Source: VRUE01 sp963704505 (GTDB taxonomy: Bacteria > Actinomycetota > Thermoleophilia > Solirubrobacterales > 70-9). Taken from it: a DNA stretch of 64,000 bases. Each line of letters starts with the position of its first letter. Within the stretch, counting starts at the first letter, position 1. The stretch lies in NCBI GenBank assembly GCA_963704505.1, contig OY969912.1:1116001-1180000 (forward strand). The letters run 5' to 3'. Under the pieces are notes generated by a model that saw only the letters and a program-made list of their open reading frames with translations, did no database searches and was not told where the DNA came from. Of the stretch, positions 46,834-54,266 are shown one piece after another. The translations under genes were made by a program, and so were the position numbers.

Positions 46834-49523
46834 GGGCCTTTCTGCTGACAAGTGCGCTGGCCCTGCTGCTCGTCGCGCCGGCACAGGCGAGCATGGGTGT
46901 CGAAGCGTTCACGACCGCGAGCTCCGACGCTCAGGCGGGCGGCCATCCGGATCTCTCCACGTCGTTCACCCTCGCCGAACCAGGCGTCGCCGAATCGGCT
47001 TCCAGCGTCGCCTTCGACGCACCGCAGGGGCTGTTCGGAAACCCCGAAGCGCTGATCCGCTGCACCGCGTCCGACTTCGCCCTCCAACAGTGCTCGTCCA
47101 ACTCCCAGGCCGGCCTTGTGACGGTCTACGCCAATCGCAACGGCGTCGAAGGCGAACTGCTCGGAACAGCGCCCCTCTATGACCTCCAGCCCGGCCCCGA
47201 TCAGACCGGGCTTTTCGGGGTGATCGTCCCGACCATTCAGGTTCCCATCCAGATTCCGGTCGAGGTTCGAACTGACTCGGATTACGGCCTTCGCTTCACG
47301 GTCTCCGAACTGACGCAGACCTATCCGCTGAAGCGGGCGGACATCACCTTCTGGGGTTTCCCCGCCTCTCCGATCCACAAATTGCAGCGCTTCCCCAAAG
47401 GCGCCCCCGGCGAACCCGCTGGCTGCCCCGGAACGATGAATCCAGATTGCACCTCGGGAGTCGAAGCCGGGATTCCGAATCATCCGCTGATTGACAATCC
47501 GACGCTCTGCACCGGCAGTCCACTGCCGACGACGCTCACGGTCACGACCTACCAGCACCCCGAGGATCCGACCGTTGTCAATGGCAGCTATCCCGAAACG
47601 ATCGGGTGTGAGAAAGAGGTCTTCAAACCGGTCATCTCCGCCAACCTGACCACCGGGGAGGCAGATTCCGCCTCGGGGTTGGACCTCGACCTCAAGGCGC
47701 CGCAGTTCTTCGGCCAGTCGCCCGCCCCGTCCCAGCTGCATTCCGCGATCGTCACCTTGCCGCCCGGCCTGACCATCAATCCCGACGCCGCCGACGGCCA
47801 GACCGCCTGTTCCGACACCTCTGCCTCCTTCGGCACTCGCGAGCCGGCCGCCTGCCCCGACGGCTCGAAGATCGGGATCTTCTCCGTGACCACGCCGGCC
47901 CTGGAGAACGACCTGATCGGATCGATTTACATCGGCAATCCACGGCCCGACTCTCAGTACCGCCTCTTCCTGATCGCCAACGGCTCTGGCATCCACGCCA
48001 AGTTCCTCGGCACGGTACGACCGGACCCCCAGACCGGACAGATCACCGTCGAAGTCCTCGACCTCCCACAGGTGCCGTTCGACGACTTTCAGCTTCACCT
48101 CTTCGCCTCCGACCGCGGGCTCCTGGCGACTCCGACCCACTGCACGGTCTACGAAGTCTCGGGGACCTTTCTCCCTTGGAACGATGTCCTTCCTCGGGTG
48201 ATCTCCAACGACACGATCGGCCTCAACTCAGGGCCCGGCGGAGGCTCCTGCCCCGGTCAGGTGAGGCCTTTCGATCCGCGCCTCGAAGCGGGCACGACGA
48301 ATCCGGCCGCCGGAGCCTTCAGCGACTTTCATCTCAAGCTCGATCGTGATGACGGCGATCAGTTCCTCGGCGATCTCAACTTCAAGCTTCCGCCGGGCTT
48401 CACGGGCGATCTGCGCGGCATCACCTACTGCTCGGACGCATCGATCGCCGTCGCCGCACAGAACCTGGGCCGTCTCGAGCAGTCCAGTCCGAGCTGTCCG
48501 CCGAGCAGTGCGGTCGGGACCACCAACGTCGCCGCCGGCCCTGGAGGCCACCCGTTCCACGCCGTCGGACGGATGTACCTCGCCGGTCCATTCAAGGGCG
48601 CCCCGCTCTCACTGGCGGCGGTGACACCGGCCCTGGCCGGTCCCTACGACTACGGCGTCGTCGTTGTCCGAGTCGCCCTGCGCATCGATCCGCTGACCGC
48701 TCAGGTCACCGCGGCCTCCGACACGGTCCCGTCCATCATCGGTGGCATCCCGATTCGGATGCGATCCATCCAAGTCAACATCGATAAGCCCAGCTTCACC
48801 ATCAACCCGACCAACTGCTCGCCATTCACGGTCGACAGCCAGGGCATCGGGGATCAGGGGACGGTCACCAGCTTCTCCTCTTATTTCAACGCCGTCAACT
48901 GCGCGACTCTGCCGTTCAAGCCATCGATGCGCATACGACAGGTCGGCGGGCGCAAGTCCACCCGCCGGGCTGCCAATCCCGCGGTGCAGTTCGACCTCCG
49001 AACCCGCAGCGGCGACGCCAACATCCGCACCCTCGCGGTGACGCTCTCGAAAGCATTCGAGATCGACCAGCGCCACCTCGGAAATCTCTGCAGTGAGAAG
49101 GAACTCGCGGCCACGGATTGTGCCGGCCGGCAGGCGATCGGCGAAGCCAGCACCGCGACGCCCTTGCTGGACCAGCCTCTGACGGGCCCGGTCTTCGCTG
49201 TCTCGGGTTCCGGCGGCCTACCTCGCCTCGCCTTCATCCTCAACGGCCAGGTCGACCTTCTGCCGCGAGCTGACACAGCGACGGTTGCCGGCAGGCTCCA
49301 GACGACAGTCCCGGTCGTACCAGATGCCCCCATTGGGCACTTCAGCTTGCGGATCTTCGGTGGGAAGCACGGCTATCTGAGCAACACCCGCGATCTATGT
49401 CGCCGCGCCCCGGTCGTCGACGTCGAATACGAAGCCCAGAGCGGAAAGAAGAGAAGCGAAGCGGTGAAGGTGGGAGCCGCGTGTGGCTCGAAGGCAAAGC
49501 GCGGGAAGTCCCGGTCCAATTAA
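46830..49523 (+). CDS. Type B exported four-module protein (B5)
   Basis: 897 residues from ATG 46830 (ATGA overlap with A5). A short signal peptide (MRAFLLTSALALLLVAPAQA-S) is followed by the QAGGHPDLS motif. Cys-pair modules start near residues 60, 308, 518 and 736: CTASDFALQQCSSNSQAG, CPDGSKIG, CPPSSAVG with RMYLAGPFKGAPLSL, and CSEKELAATDCAGRQAIG. Module 4 is the closest in this window to the stand-alone lipoprotein at 14696 (both have C...DxCAGxQxIG and PVxAVxGxGGLP). The tail is basic (KAKRGKSRSN). Cluster 3 continues to the type C gene 64 bp downstream. Confidence 0.86.
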   Translation: MRAFLLTSALALLLVAPAQASMGVEAFTTASSDAQAGGHPDLSTSFTLAEPGVAESASSVAFDAPQGLFGNPEALIRCTASDFALQQCSSNSQAGLVTVYANRNGVEGELLGTAPLYDLQPGPDQTGLFGVIVPTIQVPIQIPVEVRTDSDYGLRFTVSELTQTYPLKRADITFWGFPASPIHKLQRFPKGAPGEPAGCPGTMNPDCTSGVEAGIPNHPLIDNPTLCTGSPLPTTLTVTTYQHPEDPTVVNGSYPETIGCEKEVFKPVISANLTTGEADSASGLDLDLKAPQFFGQSPAPSQLHSAIVTLPPGLTINPDAADGQTACSDTSASFGTREPAACPDGSKIGIFSVTTPALENDLIGSIYIGNPRPDSQYRLFLIANGSGIHAKFLGTVRPDPQTGQITVEVLDLPQVPFDDFQLHLFASDRGLLATPTHCTVYEVSGTFLPWNDVLPRVISNDTIGLNSGPGGGSCPGQVRPFDPRLEAGTTNPAAGAFSDFHLKLDRDDGDQFLGDLNFKLPPGFTGDLRGITYCSDASIAVAAQNLGRLEQSSPSCPPSSAVGTTNVAAGPGGHPFHAVGRMYLAGPFKGAPLSLAAVTPALAGPYDYGVVVVRVALRIDPLTAQVTAASDTVPSIIGGIPIRMRSIQVNIDKPSFTINPTNCSPFTVDSQGIGDQGTVTSFSSYFNAVNCATLPFKPSMRIRQVGGRKSTRRAANPAVQFDLRTRSGDANIRTLAVTLSKAFEIDQRHLGNLCSEKELAATDCAGRQAIGEASTATPLLDQPLTGPVFAVSGSGGLPRLAFILNGQVDLLPRADTATVAGRLQTTVPVVPDAPIGHFSLRIFGGKHGYLSNTRDLCRRAPVVDVEYEAQSGKKRSEAVKVGAACGSKAKRGKSRSN

Positions 49524-49551
49524 TTCTGGGGTTGCTATATAGAGAACAAGG

Positions 49552-49559
49552 ACGTACCG
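49552..49559 (-). promoter_or_regulatory. CGGTACGT motif (minus strand)
   Basis: ACGTACCG on the plus strand, extended to ACGTACCGT. It lies in the gap between B5 and the type C gene. Confidence 0.3.
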
Positions 49560-49587
49560 TAGAGGCATCAGAGGGGATCGAAGTTCC

Positions 49588-50370
49588 AAGAACCGGCGTT
49601 GGCTCGCCGCCACTGCGCTCGCGGCCCTGGTCCTCGTGCCCCTTGTCGGGAACGCCAGTGCCGAGCGCGCCCAGGACGGCAACGTCATCGTCAGTCTGAA
49701 CGGAGGGATCAGCCCTCGAAAACTCCCTCGCCAGGGCCGGGTTCCCGTCGGTGTCCGTCTCGCCGGGCACATCTTCACGTCCGACGCGACTCCCCTGCCT
49801 CGGGTCAACTGGATTCGGCTCGAACTGGCCTATCGCGGTGTGCTCAATACACGCGGGCTGGGTGTGTGTCGCCAGGTCCGTCTGCGAGGCACTGATGTTC
49901 GCCAGGCACTGAGAGCATGCGGTCCGGCCAAGGTCGGAGACGGAAGCCTCTTCGCGAAGATCTTCGTCCCCAACCAGCCGCCGTTCGACATCCACGCCCG
50001 CCTCACTGCCTTCAACGGCCGCACCGAGGCACGCCGACATGCGGTTCTGGTTCACGCCTACTCTCGAAATCCGCCGGTCTCCTTTGTCATCCCATTCAGC
50101 GTGCACCATCGCTCCGGCACCTTTCGCACAGTCCTCGTGGCGCTCATCCGTCGCTCCGCGGGGCCCTGGCCGCACGTCGCCGATTTCCAGATCAACGTCT
50201 CTCGCCGCTTCAGCTACAAAGGCCGCAGACGGAGCTACCTGAGCGCTTCGTGCCCTCTCCCGCACGGCTTCACCGCGGGCTTCCTCTCGTTCGCACGGGC
50301 CACCTATACCTTTGCCGGCGGTCGCGAGTTGACCACCGAATCGGTGCGCAGTTGCCGGGCGCGTCGTTAG
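49588..50370 (+). CDS. Type C exported protein lacking a start codon (C2)
   Basis: Paralogue of the gene at 27917 (conserved RRSYLSASCPLPHG and ATYTFAGG...SC). From 49588 the frame reads a complete signal peptide (NRRWLAATALAALVLVPLVG, NASA-E), preceded by GAGGGG at 49571-49576. Yet the codon at the expected start is AAG, and no ATG, GTG, TTG or CTG exists in frame back to the stop at 49540. The first usable start, GTG 49636, would remove most of the signal peptide. Counting from AAG 49588 gives about 260 residues, matching the 262 of C1. An ATG-to-AAG change, a sequencing error or a rare ATC start (49567) are the options. Confidence 0.65.
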   Translation, partial: KNRRWLAATALAALVLVPLVGNASAERAQDGNVIVSLNGGISPRKLPRQGRVPVGVRLAGHIFTSDATPLPRVNWIRLELAYRGVLNTRGLGVCRQVRLRGTDVRQALRACGPAKVGDGSLFAKIFVPNQPPFDIHARLTAFNGRTEARRHAVLVHAYSRNPPVSFVIPFSVHHRSGTFRTVLVALIRRSAGPWPHVADFQINVSRRFSYKGRRRSYLSASCPLPHGFTAGFLSFARATYTFAGGRELTTESVRSCRARR

Positions 50371-50393
50371 CTTCGCGCTGATTAAACGTGTAG

Positions 50394-50401
50394 CGGTACG
50401 T
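50394..50401 (+). promoter_or_regulatory. CGGTACGT motif
   Basis: Third plus-strand copy of the octamer, 24 bp after the type C stop and about 120 bp upstream of the promoter at 50519. Confidence 0.3.
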
Positions 50402-50518
50402 CAAAGGCTCTAAACACAGGAGCGTTTGTTTGTCTCAAGCTACCAAGATCTCCCTGTAAATCAGGCCATTTAGCGACTTGCCTAAACTCGGGTCCCTGTT
50501 TCTCTGTCCGATGATTGG

Positions 50519-50547
50519 TTGACATTGTGGTCCACGTATGTTCTTAT
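50519..50547 (+). promoter_or_regulatory. Promoter of the HTH-less TetR-like gene
   Basis: TTGACA (50519-50524), a 17-bp spacer with GGTCCAC and ending TGT, then TCTTAT (50542-50547). It is strikingly like the cluster 3 promoter. Its position rules out the upstream in-frame start at 50519 for the following gene. Confidence 0.6.
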
Positions 50548-50584
50548 TTCTTCCGGTCCAGCCGAAAGGGAGCGCGTGGCGGTC

Positions 50585-51112
50585 ATGACAAAAAAGGCGA
50601 GCAACGGGCAGCGGCCAGCGCCCGGGCGCCAAACAGTTCCCCCCTGGCGGCCGCCGGCCGCCGAGTTTCTGCCCAGCTTCGACCGGCTCAGGGAGACGGT
50701 CCGGAAGGCTTGCGCGGGGCACGCTCACTGGGAGGAACGGGTTGTCGCAGGCGTCGAGGCCGCTCTCGGCTTTGCCGCCGCCGATCCGGCCGCCGCGCAC
50801 GCGCTGACGATCGACGCGCGTCGCCAGTCGGTCGGGAACGGCAGGGGGGACCGCGAGGACGAGGTGATCGCCTTCTTCGCCGAGTTGCTCCGGGAGGGAG
50901 CGCCGGCGACGCGTCGTTTTCCGGTCGCCAGTGACGACGGGATCATCGAATCGATCGCCACGGTGGTCAGGGGGCATCTGCTCGCCGGGACGTCCGCCGA
51001 GCTCGTCAGCCTCACCCCCGACCTCGTCTACCTGACCCTGATGCCCTACACCGGGTCGGACGGGGCACGCCAGTGGGCGGATACGTCACTGCCAGATACT
51101 AAAGGTACGTAA
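50585..51112 (+). CDS. TetR-like ligand domain protein without DNA-binding domain
   Basis: 175 residues from ATG 50585 (GTG 50576 is an alternative; AAAGGGAG lies at 50565-50572). Residues about 35-170 read like the C-terminal half of a TetR protein: FDRLRETVRKACAGHAHWEE, VEAALGFAAADPAAAHALTI, SIATVVRGHLLAG, LVYLTLMPYTGSDGAR. No helix-turn-helix precedes it, only a Pro/Arg/Lys-rich stretch. It may be a relic, or a ligand-binding or dimerisation partner that titrates a full-length TetR such as the one at 8228. It has its own good promoter, related to that of cluster 3. Confidence 0.72.
   Translation: MTKKASNGQRPAPGRQTVPPWRPPAAEFLPSFDRLRETVRKACAGHAHWEERVVAGVEAALGFAAADPAAAHALTIDARRQSVGNGRGDREDEVIAFFAELLREGAPATRRFPVASDDGIIESIATVVRGHLLAGTSAELVSLTPDLVYLTLMPYTGSDGARQWADTSLPDTKGT
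51103..51110 (+). promoter_or_regulatory. AGGTACGT variant of the motif
   Basis: A one-base variant of the CGGTACGT octamer, at the 3' end of the TetR-like gene and 34 bp upstream of the next start. It is followed by TTTAAT, a possible -10 for the exported-protein gene. Confidence 0.25.
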
Positions 51113-51143
51113 AAGTACGCTTTAATAGGTTCAGACAGGGACT

Positions 51144-51788
51144 ATGTCGCGCAGATTTGTCAGCTTAAAGACCGAGGGTGTTCCGAAAGCGGGGTTGGTG
51201 ACCGTGCTCGGGCTGGTGCTCGCCTTCAGCCTCATGCTCGCCGCCGGAGCCGGTGGCGAGACGAAGTCGAGCCCCTGGATCGGTCTCGGCGCCGGTAAGT
51301 CGGGCGACTATCTCTGGGCGGTCAAAGCGAAGCGGCCCGACGGCCCGGCCGGCGCCGGCACGAGCGGCGCCCACCGCCCCTGCTTGGTGGTCGGCACGAC
51401 CTGGCGCGTCAGCCGCTTCAGCTTCCATCGCAACAAAAGCAAGCAGTGCGTCGATCCCGACGGCTCTCTTGAGCCCCGGGGCGCGCCCCTCGTCGCCAGT
51501 GGCGCCCAGCCGAGCAGTGGCGCGCCCGCCGACCTGACCGCCGTGGGCATGATCTTCGCGGCGAGTGCCCGAAGCGTCCGCGTCACCCTCTGCGACGGCA
51601 GCGCCGAGACGATCCGCCTGCACGAGATCCCCGCCGCCGACGCGTCCAGCGCCCGCCTCGGCCGCTTCAGCTACGCCGCCTTCGCGGTCCACGGTGAATG
51701 GTGCGCCGAGCGGCTGGTCAGCGAGGGCGCATCCGGCCGCATCCTCTGGGACAGCGCCGGCGAAGAAGAACCGGCCGGCAAGCGTTAG
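51144..51788 (+). CDS. Exported protein of unknown function
   Basis: A 214-residue protein with one N-terminal hydrophobic segment (AGLVTVLGLVLAFSLMLAAGAGG) that could be a signal peptide or anchor. The mature part is predicted mostly beta, with four Cys (PCLVVG, KQCVDPDGS, VTLCDGS, GEWCAERL) that could pair. No family recognised. It ends in a 4-bp overlap of stop codons with the convergent MarR gene. An AT-rich stretch with TTTAATAGG upstream is a likely promoter. Confidence 0.68.
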   Translation: MSRRFVSLKTEGVPKAGLVTVLGLVLAFSLMLAAGAGGETKSSPWIGLGAGKSGDYLWAVKAKRPDGPAGAGTSGAHRPCLVVGTTWRVSRFSFHRNKSKQCVDPDGSLEPRGAPLVASGAQPSSGAPADLTAVGMIFAASARSVRVTLCDGSAETIRLHEIPAADASSARLGRFSYAAFAVHGEWCAERLVSEGASGRILWDSAGEEEPAGKR

Positions 51789-52294
51789 GCCGCGGCGGGA
51801 TCGCCCTTGATGCCGGCCCGGGCCGCCTTTGACAGCTCGGGCACTGAGGTCGGCGCCTTCTCGGCCGCGATCTCTTCGAGCAGAGCCCGCATCGCCTCCA
51901 CGCGCTCCTCGCCGAAGGTCGCCGCCCAGCGCTTTTCGAGCTCGCCGAAGAGCCCATAACCGACCCGCTGGGCCTGCCGGCCCCGCTCCGTGAGGCAGAT
52001 CAGCTTGGCGCGCCGGTCGTCGGGATCGGCGATGCGCTCGACGTAGTCGAGCTCGACCAGGTCGTCGACCAACTCGCCGGCTGACTGCTTCGTTATTCCG
52101 GCGAGCGCCGCCAGTTCGGTCAGGCGCATGCCGTCCTCGCGCACGAAGCGGAAGACGCAGCCGTGCGTGGGGCGGATGTCCTCGTATCCGCTGGCGACCA
52201 GCTCCTCACGGAACTCGGCCAGCAATGCCTCGAGGGCGATGTCGAGCAGTCCGCTGAGCGGGATCTCGTCTGTCTTCACGGGGTCAGGGCGCAT
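51785..52294 (-). CDS. MarR-family transcriptional regulator
   Basis: A 169-residue winged-helix regulator. The HTH core is MRLTELAALAGITKQSAGEL, followed by VDDLVELDYVERIADPDDRR (wing with the DxxDRR pattern) and AKLICLTERGR. MarR dimers bind short palindromes and are released by small phenolic or drug-like ligands. It is divergent from the MFS exporter gene with an 87-bp gap containing a long inverted repeat, so it most likely represses that exporter and itself. Confidence 0.92.
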   Translation of the reverse strand: MRPDPVKTDEIPLSGLLDIALEALLAEFREELVASGYEDIRPTHGCVFRFVREDGMRLTELAALAGITKQSAGELVDDLVELDYVERIADPDDRRAKLICLTERGRQAQRVGYGLFGELEKRWAATFGEERVEAMRALLEEIAAEKAPTSVPELSKAARAGIKGDPAAA

Positions 52295-52311
52295 ATCGTC
52301 AGGACGCCTGA

Positions 52312-52337
52312 TAAGGTCGTCTGGTCAGACAGCCTTA
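52312..52337. promoter_or_regulatory. MarR operator-like palindrome
   Basis: TAAGG, GTCTG, GT, CAGAC, CCTTA form a 26-bp inverted repeat centred at 52324/52325. The inner 5-bp and outer 5-bp arms match perfectly; only the two bases between the arms on each side and the central pair do not. It lies midway between the divergent MarR and MFS starts. Confidence 0.65.
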
Positions 52338-52381
52338 CAAGCTTTCCTTACGAATTGTACACAGCCAGTTGGAGGTTCCAG

Positions 52382-53936
52382 ATGACTCGAAAATGGTGGA
52401 CGTTGGGCGCGGTCTGCGTCGCGACCTTCATGCTCCTGCTCGACATCACCGTGGTCAACACGGCGCTGCCGGCGATCCAGGCTGACCTGGGGGGCTCCTT
52501 TAGCGACCTGCAGTGGGTGATCGACGCCTACGCCCTTTCCCTGGCGGCTCTGGTCCTCACCGCCGGTTCCCTCGCCGACCGCCTCGGCCGTCGTCGGGTC
52601 TTCGCGATCGGCCTTGCGGTCTTCTCGGCCGCGTCGCTGCTCTGCGCCCTGGCGCCCGATCCGACCTTCCTCAACGTCGCCCGTGCCCTGCAGGGCGTCG
52701 GCGGGGCGATCATGTTCGCCGTCTCCCTCGCCCTGGTCGCCCAGGAGTTCCCCGCCGGCCCCGAGCGTGGCATGGCGATGGGCATTTATGGAGCGACGAT
52801 CGGCATCGCCGTCGCGATCGGCCCGCTTGTCGGTGGCCTGCTCACCGACGGCCTCGGCTGGCAGTGGGTCTTCCTGATCAACGTCCCGATCGGGATCGCC
52901 GCGATCGGAATCACCTATTGGAAGATTGCCGAGTCGCGAGACCCGAACGCGACCCGGATCGACTGGGGCGGCCTGGTCACCTTCTCGACCGCTCTGTTCG
53001 CCCTCGTCCTTGCCCTGGTGCGCGGCAACGACGCGGGCTGGGGGAGCCCCCAGATCATCGGGTTGTTCGCCGCCGGAGCGCTCCTTCTCGGGGCCTTCAT
53101 CGCGATCGAGCGGCGGGTCGCCCAGCCGATGCTGCCGCTCGGCTTGTTCGGGCGCCGCGCCTTCACCGGGGTGCAGGCTGGCGGCCTTCGCCGTCTCCGG
53201 CTCGATGTTCGCGTTGTTCCTCTACCTGACGCTGTACCTGCAGAGCTTCCTCGGCTTCTCGCCGATCGAAGCGGGCCTGCGGTACCTGCCGATCACCGTC
53301 GCCTCGTTCATCGTCGCGCCGCTCGCCGGCATGGCCCTGGCAAAGGTCCGCGCGCGTTTCCTGATGAGCGCCGGCCTCGCCCTCACCGGCGTCGGCCTCC
53401 TGTTGATGGCGGGCATCGGGGTCGACTCAGAATGGACCGCGCTGCTCGCCGGCTTCATCGTCAGCGGGATCGGGGTCGGCCTGCTCAACCCGGTGATCGC
53501 CGACGTCGCGCTCAGCGTCGTGCCGAAGGAGCAGAGCGGCATGGCGGCGGGCATCAACGACACCTTCCGGCAGGTCGGCATCGCCGTCGGCATCGCCGCC
53601 TGGGGCGCGATCTTCCTCGGCACCGGGGCGTCGAAGGCACAGGAGGTCGCCGGTGCCTCCCTCGACCACACCGAAGCCCGCCAGCTGGTCGAAGCCACCT
53701 CGTCCGGTGCTCTCCAGGAAGCGGTCTCCTCGCTTCCACCCGGGGCCCGGGCGACCGTCCGCGACGCGGCCGAACAGGGTTTCGTCCACGGCCTCAACGA
53801 GATCATCGTGCTCGGAGCCCTGCTCTGCTTCGCCGGCTCGGCGATCGCCCTATGGATGGTCAGGGAGAGCGACATCGAGCGTGAGGTCGTCACCGGCGAG
53901 CCGCTGGAGGCGGAGCCCGAGCCCGCCGGCGCCTGA
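52382..53936 (+). CDS. DHA2-type MFS drug exporter, frameshifted
   Basis: EmrB/QacA-type drug:proton antiporter. ATG 52382 follows GGAGG at 52371-52375. The N-terminal part has LLDITVVNTALPAIQ (DHA2 motif), WVIDAYALSLAALVLTAG and SLADRLGRRRVF (motif A). The frame breaks after RRAFTGVQ: the next frame continues LAAFAVSGSMFALFLYLTLY to the normal C-terminus. One extra G at 53176-53177 explains it, and the corrected protein is about 517 residues with about 14 helices. Divergent from the MarR gene, its likely repressor. Whether the break is real or a sequencing error is unknown. Confidence 0.85.
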
Positions 53937-53942
53937 CCCGGT

Positions 53943-53973
53943 CGCCCCCGGCTCGACTAAAGGGCCGGGGGCG
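53943..53973 (+). terminator. Strong hairpin after the MFS gene
   Basis: CGCCCCCGGC (53943-53952) and GCCGGGGGCG (53964-53973) form a perfect 10-bp GC stem with an 11-nt loop, 6 bp after the stop. There is no T-run, as is common in high-GC Actinobacteria. Confidence 0.55.
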
Positions 53974-53987
53974 AATAGGGTGGCCAG

Positions 53988-54266
53988 ATGGCGGTCAAGC
54001 TCCATCGCTGTTCGGCGAACTGGTTCAAGCTCGACCTCCATCCCTGCTGGAAAGTCCAGAAGGCGCTCGACGAGCAGGGGATCGACTATCAGGTCGTCGC
54101 CGGGCCGCTCCGCGGCGGCAAGCGGAACGACCTCGAGGCGCTCTCGGGCCAGCGCAAGTACCCGGTGATCGAGTTCGAGGACGGCGGCGTCTATCGCGAG
54201 GAATCGGACGCGATGGCGGCGCGGATCAGAGACGGCAAGCTCCAAGAGGGCGCCGAGACCGCTTAG
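53988..54266 (+). CDS. GST N-terminal/glutaredoxin-like small protein
   Basis: A 92-residue thioredoxin-fold protein. KLHRC at the N-terminus and HPCWKVQKALDEQGIDYQVV match the beta-alpha-beta start of glutathione S-transferase N-domains. KYPVIEFEDG supplies the cis-Pro, and EESDAMAARI is the usual following segment. The CPxC active site of glutaredoxins is absent (CSANWF instead), so a redox function is doubtful. Cytoplasmic. The next gene begins directly after its stop codon. Confidence 0.78.
   Translation: MAVKLHRCSANWFKLDLHPCWKVQKALDEQGIDYQVVAGPLRGGKRNDLEALSGQRKYPVIEFEDGGVYREESDAMAARIRDGKLQEGAETA

Noticed and set aside
50519..50584. Upstream start giving a 197-residue TetR-like protein
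   Set aside because: That start lies on the -35 box of a good promoter; the extra residues do not form an HTH.
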